A stretch of DNA of 64,000 nucleotides from contig NMRA01000092.1 of NCBI GenBank assembly GCA_002633005.1, positions 715,116 through 779,115 of the forward strand. The letters run 5' to 3'. The stretch is from Phoronis australis (taxonomy: Eukaryota > Phoronida > Phoronidae). A program made the translations under genes and the position numbers. Positions 49,062 to 60,854 of the stretch are shown one piece after another. How positions within the stretch are numbered: the first letter of the stretch is position 1; each line of letters begins with the position of its first letter. The notes under the pieces were generated by a model that did no database searches, had not been told where the DNA came from, and saw only the letters and a list, made by a program, of their open reading frames with translations.

Positions 49062-50522
49062 TTAGTCATCTGTTTTCGGAGCACAACAACAGAAAAGTCT
49101 ACGACAAACTTGTAAAAAGCCATTTTTTCTTGATTTTTTTCCCTTAAATCGTATCCGCTTATCAATTTGTTGCCTAGGTGAGTGCTTCGTTTCTACTTGG
49201 CTATTCATAACCACGTCGAAGGCATCGTTATTCAGCGTCTCTCTTATGTGAGGAACGCTGTGGTACCCAGAACAGTTGGAAAGCAATGCCTTTACACCCA
49301 TTATTGGTTTGAGTTTCCTGTACTCTGTGTATAAATTATCTGAGATATTATTAACAGGCGGTCCTGACGGAAGTAAGGATAGGTGGGGAATGGAAGCGCC
49401 CAATTCAGTGGGTTGGTCATCCAAACTTATGATGTCGTCTTTCGGTGGTTTTATTGATTCGAGTAGAGCAAGTAGGACTTGTTTGGCATCCCTCCGATTA
49501 CCCATTTGGGTTGATTCATGCCGTTGACGTTGCACGTCCTGGATGACATCTCTGTGAAAGTTGTTCGCTCCAAGCGTCTCGGACATTTCATTCAACTGAG
49601 CTTTTTCATTAAAGCCAAGCTCCCTATCTTTGATACGGTCCAACGATCCAGATGCTTTTTCCTTGACATTCGTTGCCGCCATGTCACTCTCATAATATTC
49701 TGAAGTATAGTGAACTTCCTCTTCAAAATCAGTAATTGTGTAACGGTTGACTTTGTTGGATAGAACTTCGCTATGTCTCACGACTACACCTTGAGCTGGC
49801 GTCCCTTCCTCTTCACACTGGTACTGGACAATGGGCGCAACTATCGGGAGTTCGAGATGGAAGGGAGGAGGGATCATTTGAGTGTACCTGTCAACCATAA
49901 TCGGGACGTCATCTTCTGTAGGTGGCTTTATAGATTCAAGTAGTTCGAGCAGCGCCTGTTTCGCGTCTTTCCTATTGAATGTTGACGTCGATGCATGCCG
50001 TTGGTCATCCATTTCCAGGATGTCATGCGGGACGTTCTCGTTATCAACAAACAGGACCTTGGCATCTTCGTCATCAACAGTATTGGTATATTCCTGCACC
50101 TGGACGTCCGCTGGCGACTTGTCTATGTGCGTTTCAAACGTGACAGTCTCCTCTGTCAACAAAACTTTCTCGTTGAGAGCCACATCGTTTTGCGGGGCGG
50201 ACGATTCAGAGACTACACCCATTGCCACTTCGTTGTTATCATGACAACATCGGGCGTCGTGGTGACCGTCCTCTTCGGCATTCACGGGGCAACTATTTTT
50301 CTCAGGTAGGACCTTGAGCTCGAGACTGCTGTTTTCATTGTCATGGTGGGCAAATTTACCGCCATCTCCCACGACGAACCGGTGAAGCGAACAACAAATG
50401 AAGTCGTTAAATGCAACTCCGATTTTCTTAACATTGTACCAAATACAAGTAATAAACAGCAAGAAATTCTCACAAAATATTTGCCAAACCTTTCCAAGCA
50501 TCTTTGACACTTGAAAAACCAT
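49062..50522 (-). CDS. Unknown single-exon protein, 486 residues, with a duplicated 28-residue module
   Basis: An uninterrupted 486-codon frame, the longest in the window. I do not recognise the family. Residues 1-50 are hydrophobic and aromatic with basic residues (KVWQIFCENFLLFITCIW), possibly membrane-associated. Residues 60-170 are acidic. A module recurs at 174-201 and 333-360 (offset 159): RHxST, four variable residues, NR[KR]DAKQ, then LLxLLESIKPP. Each copy is followed by an acidic patch and a Pro/Ile/Leu-rich stretch. The C-terminus is basic and cysteine-rich (KKSRKNGFLQVCRRLFCCC at 462-480), a plausible palmitoylation site. A sequence resembling a 3' splice site (TATTCGCAG, about 50535) precedes the ATG, so a 5' UTR intron is possible. 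The strict conservation of the module within an otherwise diverged protein indicates selection. Function unknown. Confidence 0.7.
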   Translation of the reverse strand: MVFQVSKMLGKVWQIFCENFLLFITCIWYNVKKIGVAFNDFICCSLHRFVVGDGGKFAHHDNENSSLELKVLPEKNSCPVNAEEDGHHDARCCHDNNEVAMGVVSESSAPQNDVALNEKVLLTEETVTFETHIDKSPADVQVQEYTNTVDDEDAKVLFVDNENVPHDILEMDDQRHASTSTFNRKDAKQALLELLESIKPPTEDDVPIMVDRYTQMIPPPFHLELPIVAPIVQYQCEEEGTPAQGVVVRHSEVLSNKVNRYTITDFEEEVHYTSEYYESDMAATNVKEKASGSLDRIKDRELGFNEKAQLNEMSETLGANNFHRDVIQDVQRQRHESTQMGNRRDAKQVLLALLESIKPPKDDIISLDDQPTELGASIPHLSLLPSGPPVNNISDNLYTEYRKLKPIMGVKALLSNCSGYHSVPHIRETLNNDAFDVVMNSQVETKHSPRQQIDKRIRFKGKKSRKNGFLQVCRRLFCCCAPKTDD

Positions 50523-51601
50523 CTTTAAACTAACTGCGAATAGTATACGTCATTAATCATTGTACGTCACAAATTAAACGTGTCACTAACAGACTGTTAC
50601 CTGTGTCTCAAGAGTAATTTGATTGAGAGCTGTTAAAGCGTCCATAAATTCACTTCTTTAGTAAAAGTTGACATTTGAAGAAAAATAAGACCTTATCGAC
50701 GGGTCTGTGTTGGACAAATACCCTGAAATCTATAGATTCAAGTGGAAAGCCTATAGAATTCGGTTTTTGGCTTTTTGAAACTATGTGCTTAATTGGGTCA
50801 TGTGACCATGTCTTTTGTAAAATTTGGCAAAAAGTCAGAGATACATTGGTAGGAAAACACTGCAATCAACACCATGGCAAAATTTCATTTGATGTAAATG
50901 TTCAAAACGAAAACTTAAAAAAGCTATAGTTACAGTTTTCTAAGTAATCATTTCGTTATCGATTTATGCAATTATTGATTTCCATCCCATTTTTAATAGC
51001 CGTCTTCCAAAATCAAAGTTTCTGAAAGTTTCTTATGAATCTGATCAGCCATTTTTAAGACACGATATTCCGAAATTTGACAAATCAAGCTACTTTCTAA
51101 GGTCCTACATAAGGGTAACACCCTGAAGGGGTGGTACACATGTCAGTCTCTTCATTATGTTGCTGAGGTCTGTATCACTTCGCAGTAACGGCATATAAAA
51201 GAAGTTGAGACATATCAACAAAAGTTGTAAAGCGCGTTATCTCTCCTTTCTTCCGTTTTAGTTAACTGATTTTGACCGTTTTAAGAATGAAAATATTCAC
51301 TTTTTAGTGCTTATAATCCAGAATGTCTAAAATGTTAGTGAAACAACGCTGCCACAAACAGGCAGTGATCATCACTTTCACCGATCATTGTTTCCTAATT
51401 CATAAACAGAAGAAGCCAGTCAAACGTCTTCCACCCTAGACATAATTTCGTGACAAACTTGGAAATAACCAATTTTTCTTTAAAATTTTAAAATTCTTGT
51501 TTATTTAGCTGAATATGTGATTATTTAGGTTGATGGTGTTCATTTCATTAGCGAACTGAAACATCAAAAACTAAACAAATTGTCATGGGAACGCTTTTTA
51601 A

Positions 51602-51669
51602 ATAGATGAGTTTCAATACACCGCTCAAGAACTTAAAAGTTCTTGAGCGGTGTATTGAAACTCATCTAT
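51602..51669. repeat. Perfect palindrome, 33-bp arms, 2-nt loop
   Basis: ATAGATGAGTTTCAATACAC (51602 on) reads identically on the other strand from 51669, with the centre AA at 51635-51636. No mismatch was found. Confidence 0.95.
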
Positions 51670-51829
51670 ATACTTCATAGTAATAGCGTCCAGTGGCCGG
51701 TTTCATGAAACAGTCCCAAATAGGTACTAATCTAAGTTTCCTAAATCTTTCGTTTCTTTAGGAACCTGTATAATAGTTTTCTATAATTTCATGAGCTCTT
51801 CTTTAACTAATGGCATTTTCCAACAATAA

Positions 51830-52810
51830 ATCTAAAACTGAGCCCTTAATTCAGTCAAAATATTTAAGGACTTAGTCCTTAATTTGGGGACATTGCTTGA
51901 AAAGATCCCTACGTATTTTCATTGATACTGAGATTTCAATGTATGCACTCTCGATCAAAGCCAAAAATTGGCATAGTATTGATACTCAAACGGCATAAAT
52001 AGGACAACCAGTGTTTTCACAAGCTCGCAAATACGCAATAGATTTAGGGAAGTTAGATGAGTACCTATTTAGCACTGTTACATGCAACCGGCAGAGGTCT
52101 TCTTTCTGTTGCTTTATGTTAAGAAGTTTTTTCATGACCTCGGACATGAACATTACAAAAAAGACAAATTTGGTTGTCAACGTCTACGGTCTTTTCCAGT
52201 GAAAAAATTGCTCCTGCGAAGTACACTATACCTCAATGATCTCGCCCAAAAGGAATTGAACTCCTGCTATTTGTTGATTCTAAGCTTAAAACCTCCACGA
52301 AAAAAGCATTCATAACATAAGTACTGACGTAACTGCTAACAAGTTGAGCTGTTGATCTGAGCATACGAAAATAACGTGAGGAAAAAATAACAAAAGCCAA
52401 CCCCCACTTGGCACTCCGGTACTATGGTATAACCCTGAACCGTGTGAGTAAGGATCGCAGTACTATAGCAAGCTCCTTGCTCCTAACTATGCTTACGTTT
52501 AGCATGAACTAAAAGACAATGCTAACTGAACATACGCTAAACAAAGTGCAGTTGTATTCTTTGACAACTTGTAAATGTGAAAACAAAAAAATCTGCAAAT
52601 AGGTGACTTTTGCACTGATGACGTACCTTGGGGGCTCACATAGCCTGCAGCATGCAACGTTATTCCCCAACTTTATTCGTTTGAGTGATTTACGGCGGAC
52701 CACTTTTGACTCAAAACTCGTTCTTAAAAACATTTGACAATTTTCCACCGACTTCATACTCACATCGTCGCTATATGTTGTGTTTCCACCAAATTTGCCC
52801 AAGCAGTCAT
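51830..52810. repeat. Composite dispersed repeat, copy 2
   Basis: Counterpart of 39520-40490, with the first half inverted and the second half direct. No coding frame. Confidence 0.7.
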
Positions 52811-53059
52811 TGAGATAAGGAATTAGCGTGCAAGTTCCATTTTAAAAAGATAATTATCTAAAAATTTACGTAGAGGTCAACAGTGCAATACGACAGGGAC
52901 GTACAAAAAATACACTGCTTGATACAGATGTACAAAGCTAGCATTCGCATACCTCTTCAAGCATCCTGCGAAAAATAACTGGTCCTACACTGAATTCGAC
53001 AAGCTTGGATGATCTTTAACTCAGTATAACCTTTTCAATCTGCAAAGTACATGTTCGTG

Positions 53060-53246
53060 TTCAAGCTGACCAATAGTATTCAAGCTTGGCCAATATTATT
53101 TAAGCTTGGCCAATATTATTCAAGCTTGGCCAATATCAATCCACCTTGGTCAGTATTATTCAAACTTGGTCAATGTTATTCAAGCTTGGTTAATATTATT
53201 CAAACTGTGCCAATATTATTCATGCTTGGCAAATATTATTCAAGCC
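53060..53246. repeat. 20-bp tandem array with GCCAAT, about nine copies
   Basis: The unit is CAAGCTTGGCCAATATTATT with variants (GGTCAATGTT, GTGCCAATATT). Most units keep CCAAT or TCAAT, and several keep the HindIII-type AAGCTT. Confidence 0.9.
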
Positions 53247-55919
53247 TTTTGTCCTATCATAAATGGGTGATTAAAATACTTTCAGCAAATTGCATATTTT
53301 CGGGAAACCTTGTTAATGGTCAAGATTAAAAATGATCGTCACACGAAGTTGAATTTCCTTGTTTTCTTATATAAGATATAATCATGTTAATCCTAAAAAT
53401 GTCTTTTCTACTAATAAACCTGTTCACGCTAAACTGTTTGCTTGTGCACTAATTTTTTAACAGAAATGAAAACTCAATCTACGAAGTGAATAATTAAAAT
53501 TAAACGTTGACATCAATTTGTGAACTATTTAGTCATGATATGAATTCACATTTTAAAATAAGTATTATTACAATTGTAGATATAATTATATTAGTTTGCT
53601 CAACGTTAGCTAAAAATCATTCCATAGCGAACTCCGTGGCAGAGACGGCCTGTAACCAGAAACACCTTCGCCGAAAGAGGTCTTTTTAAGCACCCTGGTC
53701 ACTTATTACTTCGCCAACTGAGACTGAACCATTTAAAGCGGCTATAAAGCAACTACTTACCGTTATGAAATTAGTCTAAAATTGCGTCTCAGTCAAAATA
53801 GGCATTATATTTGGGCTTGAGAAGAAGTGACACTTCGTTATTGCTATTGGTCCAACTCTACATTAAGTTGCCATTGTTTCGAGGGATAACGAGATGTCAG
53901 TTCTTTGCAAACCCAAAAATCACGTATCTGAGTAAGGAACGGGCTGAGACAAATTTTATGGTGGCCGTAAGTGATTCATAGCAATGTTTGTTTTCGATGG
54001 ATAAAGATTTACTGCCGCTGTAAATAGTTGGTAACACTTATGTGTAGGCCTACCGTGGATTTCCGAGAGTTCCATCAACATAAAGCTCCCATGCTCGCTA
54101 TTTCGAGATCGTTTTGCATTTCTGGCACGAGACAAAGGTTTCGAAAATGTAACAAAATGTCATTACTTTCTCAATGTTGGTTGGTCCTTAAAAACCTGTC
54201 CCTTAGAAGCTTGTCAATGACTGGTGTCGCCAAAATACTCTTATAGTGGTCAAACTGCTTATGAAGTAAAACTTGGCGAGTGTTTCAAGTTCATGACCGG
54301 TGTTTCTTCGACTCTCCGTAGTATTGCAGGCTGGTAACTGGCAGGAAACCATTGGAGGTATAGTCGCCTACCTAGATACCGATGAAGAAGGTAGTAGGCC
54401 ATGAGATTTCATGCGACGACGAGCTCGAGGACGAAGAAATTGCTTCAATCATTTGTCGTAAAAAGTGACGCTATAAAAAGACCTATGCTACGTGAATCTT
54501 ACAATGATTTCAAAACAATCTTTGTTTTTATTTAATCATCCAAGGCAAATAAAAGACAAACAAGTTAAAATGTAGGTAGAAACAAGTCACCACCTCCGAT
54601 AGAGTTGCACTGTTTAATTTCAAGTGTAGTCTGCCTGCCACTCACTCCCTCCTATAGTAAAGGGCACTTTAAAGTCAACTGTGTGAATCAGGGTGCAGTT
54701 TCCGAGCACCAATACTCAAGACACCAATGTGAGATTTTTGAAGATGCGAAATCATTTCAGGGAAAAACGGATGTTTCCGGGCTCTTTTAGAAACTAGCGT
54801 GATTTTGCGAGTTTCTCTCATGTACAGAACGTTCTTCTGAACTCTTGCCCCTCCCGAAGCAACCGTACTTACCGCGGCCTTAAAGGTCCAGGTTCCGCAA
54901 TAAACGCTCCTTGTGCGTGGTAGGTAATATCGCGATGCGTGATAAGTGTTTTGTGGAAAGTCGTAAGTGATCTCTCCTCGCAGTGAGGGATTCGCACCGT
55001 GGTAGGTGTCAAGGGGGATGACAATCCCTGTATACAACTAGAATCTCTGAATAATAGCTCAAAGAGCTCATTAATCAGAAAACAGATTTCAACTCTTTAG
55101 CAATCCCATTGGCTTCAGCCTTGTCGCTTTTTATGTTTCGTAATCACGGCTTTCCTCATTTCTTAAAAACTGAGAGACATTATGTTGATATTTTCTGTAA
55201 GCGTAGACTATAGTTTGTTGGATTTTGCATATACCAATGGTAACGTGAACATTGCGACAATTATATTACATTGCCTAATATTATTGGTTCGCATCCTTCT
55301 AACGGAACTGGGTGTAATAAGAACTCTGGTCTGGTTTACCATCACTTTTGTCGGCGGCCAAAATAAATTGTTTACACTCACAATCAAACTAATATGGTGA
55401 TTGAACTTGTTTTGTGGCTAGCTCAAGTTTAACAGACAAATTTGCAATTTTAAGAATTTGATTACTTTTTTTCACCAATATGTAAAATGACAATCGGTGT
55501 ACTCTTTTCCGATGTCTTGCGGACACTTACGACCTTTTGAAAAATGCCGCTAAATTAAAATATTTATCGGTAAATGCTTTAATCTTTTCAAAAAGTGGCC
55601 TGAAGACAACATAAGGAACATGCTTGTAACAGCTAAACACTTGTGGCCCATACACACAAGATAAAGTTAGGCCACTCCGTTTTAGTATCAGAATAATGTA
55701 AGAACACAAAGCTCGTGAGCGTTCGCCTCATGTTGCATGTGAACTGTGGATTGATGCAAACATCCAGGTGAACTATTGTTATACTAGTGCCATCTAGTGA
55801 ACTTCGAGCCTCTCATTTTAGAATCTTTTACGAAGAGAAGCTTCTGCTGATGCTGTTGCCTTAGCAACTTATCGTCGCAGCCATTTCCTGTACCTACTCA
55901 TCTCATACTGTAATGCCCG

Positions 55920-56070
55920 CATTCGTCGAATTTTGACAGTTCTTGCCATTTTAGTGGACCTTTGTCTCGTTTTGTACTTCTTTGAAGTTTTTGTTTCTCT
56001 GAGGTGGACCTTTTTGCCCACTTCGCCAAATGGGGGGCTCGCTTGAGCCCCCGAGCCCCCTTGGATGCTC
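55920..56070 (-). repeat. G/C-run repeat, inverted copy
   Basis: On the minus strand: GAGCCCCCCATTTGGCGAAG followed by an AAAGGTCCACCTCAGAGAAA block. It matches 56745-56950 in the opposite orientation. Confidence 0.65.
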
Positions 56071-56744
56071 GCTTGTTTCATAATATGTTCTTTTAAGAGA
56101 AAAGATAGCATGGTGCCACTCAGAATGTCGTTCACAACGGATGTAACTGACACAATTGTCTTGAACCTTGTCTAAACACTACCAGTCTCGGTATTCGTCT
56201 TAAATGACTAATCGAAATTTGTAGCTAGTGTTTTGACTCGACATTCGGAGTGTATGGGCAGTGATTCAAATGTAGTGCACGGCAATCGGGTTGTGTAGAC
56301 AGTGGTTCAAAAGTCTTATAGGACAATCTTATTCAAAATCGGAGTGTATGGACAAAGCTTTAAAGGTCCTTCACCATCTTCCACAACTTGATTGCTTTGT
56401 GATAACGTCCACACTGCACCTTTCATTGACTGTCAGCAGCCGTCACCCACCGGGATTTTCCGAAGATAAGCCCATACGATGAAACGCCCATGCACGTTAA
56501 ATCGGAAAATTATGCAAAACAAACGCCCATGGGTGTTTATTCGGTGTCGAGTGTACAGATAGTGGGGCGTTTACTCGGAACAGTTCCTCTGAAAAGCCCA
56601 CTCAGGGTAAACTTTTAGTCACAAATTATTTTTTGGGCATTTTGTGGGCGACTATGCATTTATTAACATAAAGTTTAAAAACATAGTTTTAAGTATAAGA
56701 TGTTAAAGTGAATAAAGGAAACCTCTTAATGTAGGGCTACGTCA

Positions 56745-56950
56745 TGCGCGCACCCAGGGGGGGGGGCTCTAACGAGCCCCCCATTTGGCGAAGAGGACAT
56801 AAAGGTCCGCCTCCGAGAAACAAAATGTCCGAGAAAATGAAACAAAAGTCCATAAACAAGCACAAACGCGCAATGCAGAGTAGTGTCCCCGTTTTTTGTC
56901 CACTCTCTCTTTTGTTACCGAAAGGTCCTCAACGTCAGGAATTTGAGCCG
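56745..56950 (+). repeat. G/C-run repeat, direct copy
   Basis: A run of ten or more G, then GAGCCCCCCATTTGGCGAAG and AAAGGTCCGCCTCCGAGAAA. It pairs head to head with 55920-56070 across about 680 bp. Confidence 0.65.
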
Positions 56951-59018
56951 CCCATATTGAAGCCTGGGTGCGCGCATGTACGTGTATCGAGTCGATGCTG
57001 GTACTTGTCTAGCCAAAATTATGACTTTCCATTTACACCTTCCCCTTTACCGAATAAACGCCACGGCGTTTAGCTGGTGTTACTAAAACGCCTGAATTTT
57101 TTTCATTTTCCCAATACACACCCACGTGCTTATCTAAGGAAGATCCCGGTAGTCGTCAACGACACAGCCGCGAGTGGTTGACCTGCAACGATTGTCTTAC
57201 GCCTTCACGCACGTGCTGTATTTTTCCGGCTGCAAACAAAATTCACCAAAAACCTAATGGACGTAAGCCTATACAAACAGTGACCTGATCTACGTTTCAT
57301 TTATGGGCTAGACTCAGGCATACTGTCAACTATGATAGGGTAAAAAATTTGTAAAATCTCTCAATTTTGAGAAAGTCGTATGATGAACAACGATACTGTC
57401 AGTTAATCATGTCCAATACACATGAGCGAAATTAAATATGAAAATTAAAAATTAAAAATTATTTGAAACGTGTTTTAGACTTAATTCAGATATTTTCTTA
57501 AATTTCAAAACAAAATTATTACATGTGACCCTTTCCAACCAAATGCTTGGAACAGGTTTGAAAACTCGTAATGGAGCAGGTCTGTTAAATCTGCAGTCGT
57601 TACTAACGCTTTGGGCAAGTTGATGGGCTGTTATCGGAAAACCAAGACAACTAAAACCGCCGAATATAGCCTGTGACACACGAAGTATTTTAGCTGAATG
57701 ATATTTTAGTTTTATCTCAAGGATAGCATAGCAACATAATCAGTTTTTGGGCGAGATCACGATAATGTGTACATAATAATACGGACTGAAATATGATTTT
57801 AACCGGTTTATTCGAGAAGTCATGCACAAAATTGTTTCATATTTCGAGATAACAACTTCCGGTAAACCTACTGTAACAGAATGTATCTTACGACACAATG
57901 CAAAACTGGGCTTGTATCATCCCGACCTTTTACAGGTGGGTTTCCTCGAACCATGCTATCAAAGGGACATGACGACAAACTCAGTGCGAATCGAATGACA
58001 CAATTTAAAAGGCATGACGGCGACATCCCGTTGCTCCCAACTTGATCGATTCTATAGCCCAACAACAAGCTGGGAAGTTTACCCCCGTAGCCAATGTCTT
58101 ACACGACCGGTTAACTCCATTTTGGCATTTATGGTTGGAGGGCCTGCGCTCTTTTGTTCGATAATTGCTCTAATCTCCGATCAGATCGTATCTAGACCGA
58201 CTGGGCTGGGCTGATAAAAATGAAAGTTAAGTTATAACATATTTGAGCTTAAACCAATAGCATTTCTGAATTCCTCGTCAAATGCTGATCATGTTCCGTT
58301 TTTGAATCACCCAAATCGTCCAACTACAACAGAAGTTAAGACAATCTATTCCGTCCAAACGGACGCACTGGGTTTGCTTGTGTTCATACGCGTTCGGTAA
58401 TAGCGTGCAACCTCCATACGTTTCCTTTGAAGCCTGGGAGATAATTAGCCTGCTTGTTATCATACGGGACAAAAGACTGAGCTGGGCAGTTAATAAAAGA
58501 GCCAGATGTTATCGCACGTTCAGCACCCCTCACGTCTGGAAGAGTTACTGAACGACAGAACGCTGTAATGGGGAGATTCAAAGTGAGAACTTTTTGAAGA
58601 ACGAATTCATGACAAATGTATTACGTATGAAATGGGGGAGTGAAAATGACGTCATATTCAGATACCAACACGCCATTAAAGACTGTCAGTATCTTGTAAT
58701 GGTTGAATATGCCAACAATTTCCTTCCACTGAGTAGACAACCAAATCAAATTGCGTGTCGCATGTCAAAGCGCCAAATAAATCTTTCCCGTGTTTGCTTG
58801 ACTGAGCTCATGACCACTCTCACTCTTTTATTTTGCCGTTTTAGCAACAAAGTACTTTGATTTCGCAACGTCATAATGGATTTTGTTCTCAGACGCTTTG
58901 TGAGACCACAAACCTCGAAGAAAATTGGCTGAGTGCCACATTTCCATGCGTTCTTTCCTGCATGTCTGGCCTGTCTTAATACACTTCGTCACTTGCCTGA
59001 ACAGTATCATTTAACAAA

Positions 59019-59903
59019 ATGACTTCAAAGTCTCCGAGTCCACAGCCGTTTCTACCAAGTATTAACGAGAATATCAAGATCGACTTCGTAGAAGATGGCG
59101 CTCAGGGCGGCGTAGAATCTGTTGAAAGCTTCAAGCTTTGGAGGAGGTCGATAACGAGCGTTATGCTTGTGATGAGTGTCGTGCACATCACGCTTGGTTT
59201 CGTCTGTTTCATTGGGGTCATTATAGAAGTCGTTTCTGGTTTTATTCACCCGCAAGTCCCGGGAATTTGGGCTGGCGTTTCATACGTCCTTGGCGGTATT
59301 CTTGTCGGAATTACAATAATACGCCAGGAACTGTTGATGAACGTAGCCCTAGCCATGTTCAACTTAATCACCACATGCATTTCCATTGCTGCATGCGTCA
59401 TATGTTTCAGTCCCGTGACAGGTGTGGACGACTTAGGAAAAGACGAAAGCGACATGTTCGCGATGGCCGTAGCTATGTCCGGTACCTCGGCCAGCATAGA
59501 AATCGTGCTTAATGCGATTAGCATGTTCATATCTGTGCGCGGGCTGTTCAACTGGTGTCAGTATAACAGCGATCTGCACCAGCAGGAGCAAGTGGAGATC
59601 GGCTGTGCTGAAGACGGCACTATGCTGAAGCACTTTGTAGTTTTGGACGAAAAGGGAAAACCAGTCGACGTAAGACGACCAACTGTCTGGGTGGACCCAG
59701 GGGACCCTACCTCCTTGGATTATGATATATTTGTTCGTGGTCCTTCAACTAGCGGCTTAGCTGGTCATAGGCAGTCAAGCATTAAACCGTATACTAAAGA
59801 CAAAACCAAGTTACCCATCCCAGTTCCTCCAAAGAAGAAAAGGAAAAAACGGAAGCGAGAGCTGTTACAAGTTGGGCTGAAGAAAACCGAGAGTGGATTC
59901 TGA
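59019..59903 (+). CDS. Intronless four-transmembrane protein, 294 residues (MS4A/CD20-like topology)
   Basis: Starts ATG at 59019 and ends TGA at 59901-59903, uninterrupted. Four hydrophobic segments lie at about residues 46-74, 82-102, 106-132 and 147-173. The first loop is short (SGFIHPQVPGIW), as in MS4A/CD20-type proteins, and the second extracellular loop is acidic (VDDLGKDESD). Both termini would be cytoplasmic. A tail of about 120 residues holds CAEDGTMLKHFVVLDEKGK, a Pro/Asp stretch (WVDPGDPTSLDYDIF) and a very basic cluster PPKKKRKKRKREL (272-284). The family assignment rests on topology and is tentative; a generic tetraspan protein is the alternative. No poly(A) signal was found close by. 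Confidence 0.72.
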   Translation: MTSKSPSPQPFLPSINENIKIDFVEDGAQGGVESVESFKLWRRSITSVMLVMSVVHITLGFVCFIGVIIEVVSGFIHPQVPGIWAGVSYVLGGILVGITIIRQELLMNVALAMFNLITTCISIAACVICFSPVTGVDDLGKDESDMFAMAVAMSGTSASIEIVLNAISMFISVRGLFNWCQYNSDLHQQEQVEIGCAEDGTMLKHFVVLDEKGKPVDVRRPTVWVDPGDPTSLDYDIFVRGPSTSGLAGHRQSSIKPYTKDKTKLPIPVPPKKKRKKRKRELLQVGLKKTESGF

Positions 59904-60776
59904 GAAGTGCTTAATTATTTCCATATTTGGTTTAGAGGCTTAAGAGCTATGAAGTATACGTAGGCAGAGTGTCCACCGTCTTATTCTTTGAATTGGCTAA
60001 TGTACGATGTCGTAAGGGAGGGATGTGTTGTGACATATAGTAACGCGTCCGGCGTTTTTGGTCGTGTCTGTAGGGAGGGTAGCTGTCCACCTAAGTTGCC
60101 TCTGCGTTATTTATCTGTGCAAACTAGTAAAATTTGAGTCGTTGAAAGGTCTATCCAATTGGAAGAATATTTGCAGTGATCTTAAAGCATGCTTTGTTAA
60201 TAATTCTTCCTTAAAGCGAGACCATGAAGGACTCTAAAGCGTGGCAACTCCGCGCACCGAAACATGACCCACAATAACCTAAAACGACTATTCCGTTGTT
60301 TTATCACAAAAAATCTAATTTGGACTACTCTGCCGTTGTAAAATTGGTAGTATATTATTCGTTCGTCACATGTCAGTGCTTCGAAATAACTGACAGCTCA
60401 ATAAGGCTCCAGACCAGACTCAGTTGGCTTGTCACGGCGCGTCGTTTTGTGGGCTCAAGGAATAACGAACTCGGGCAATTCTTTTATTAGACAAGTCTCG
60501 ATAGCATTTTACTAGGTGAGGAGAAAATGTGGAAATGTCCCCTTAGCAGTCTATTGCACCATTTTGTGCCCAAAAGTAATCTCACTGAAGAGGTGAAGAG
60601 GTATACAGGACGTGCCGTTGAGAAACGTGACTTTTTCACGACCAATTTCTCTAAAAAGGGTGCGTTTTTGGTAGCTTACCCCTATCAAAGCGTGGCTTTC
60701 CGATGATGTGACAAAGAATCAACGAAGGTATGTTAGAAAAGAAGTAATTTATTCATAAACAAAAAGTAGCATGCGT

Positions 60777-60854
60777 GTGAACGATGATTGCAGAGTCGGT
60801 CAGAACATTATATATATATATAATGTTCTGACCGACTCTGCAATCATCGTTCAC
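60777..60854. repeat. Perfect 78-bp palindrome, no loop
   Basis: GTGAACGATGATTGCAGAGT (60777 on) mirrors exactly to 60854 around a (TA)n centre between 60815 and 60816. A cruciform can extrude readily from such a centre. Confidence 0.95.

Larger units (their letters stand above)
50523..59018. other. Repeat-rich intergenic region
   Basis: Contains the palindrome at 51602-51669, composite repeat copy 2 (51830-52810), the 20-bp array (53060-53246) and the G/C-run inverted pair (55920-56070, 56745-56950). Between these I see no frame that I would call a gene; the longest open frames (for example minus 54675-55037) lack protein-like composition. Confidence 0.5.

Noticed and set aside
53060-53246. 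CRISPR-like array
   Set aside because: Units are contiguous 20-bp repeats without spacers, in an animal genome.
54675-55037. 120-codon minus-strand frame
   Set aside because: No domain, no neighbouring exons and odd composition (repeated YH/YY patterns over a locally repetitive stretch); likely chance.
55869-56153. 94-codon minus-strand frame with basic C-terminus
   Set aside because: It spans the G/C-run repeat that also occurs at 56745-56950 and shows no independent coding signal.
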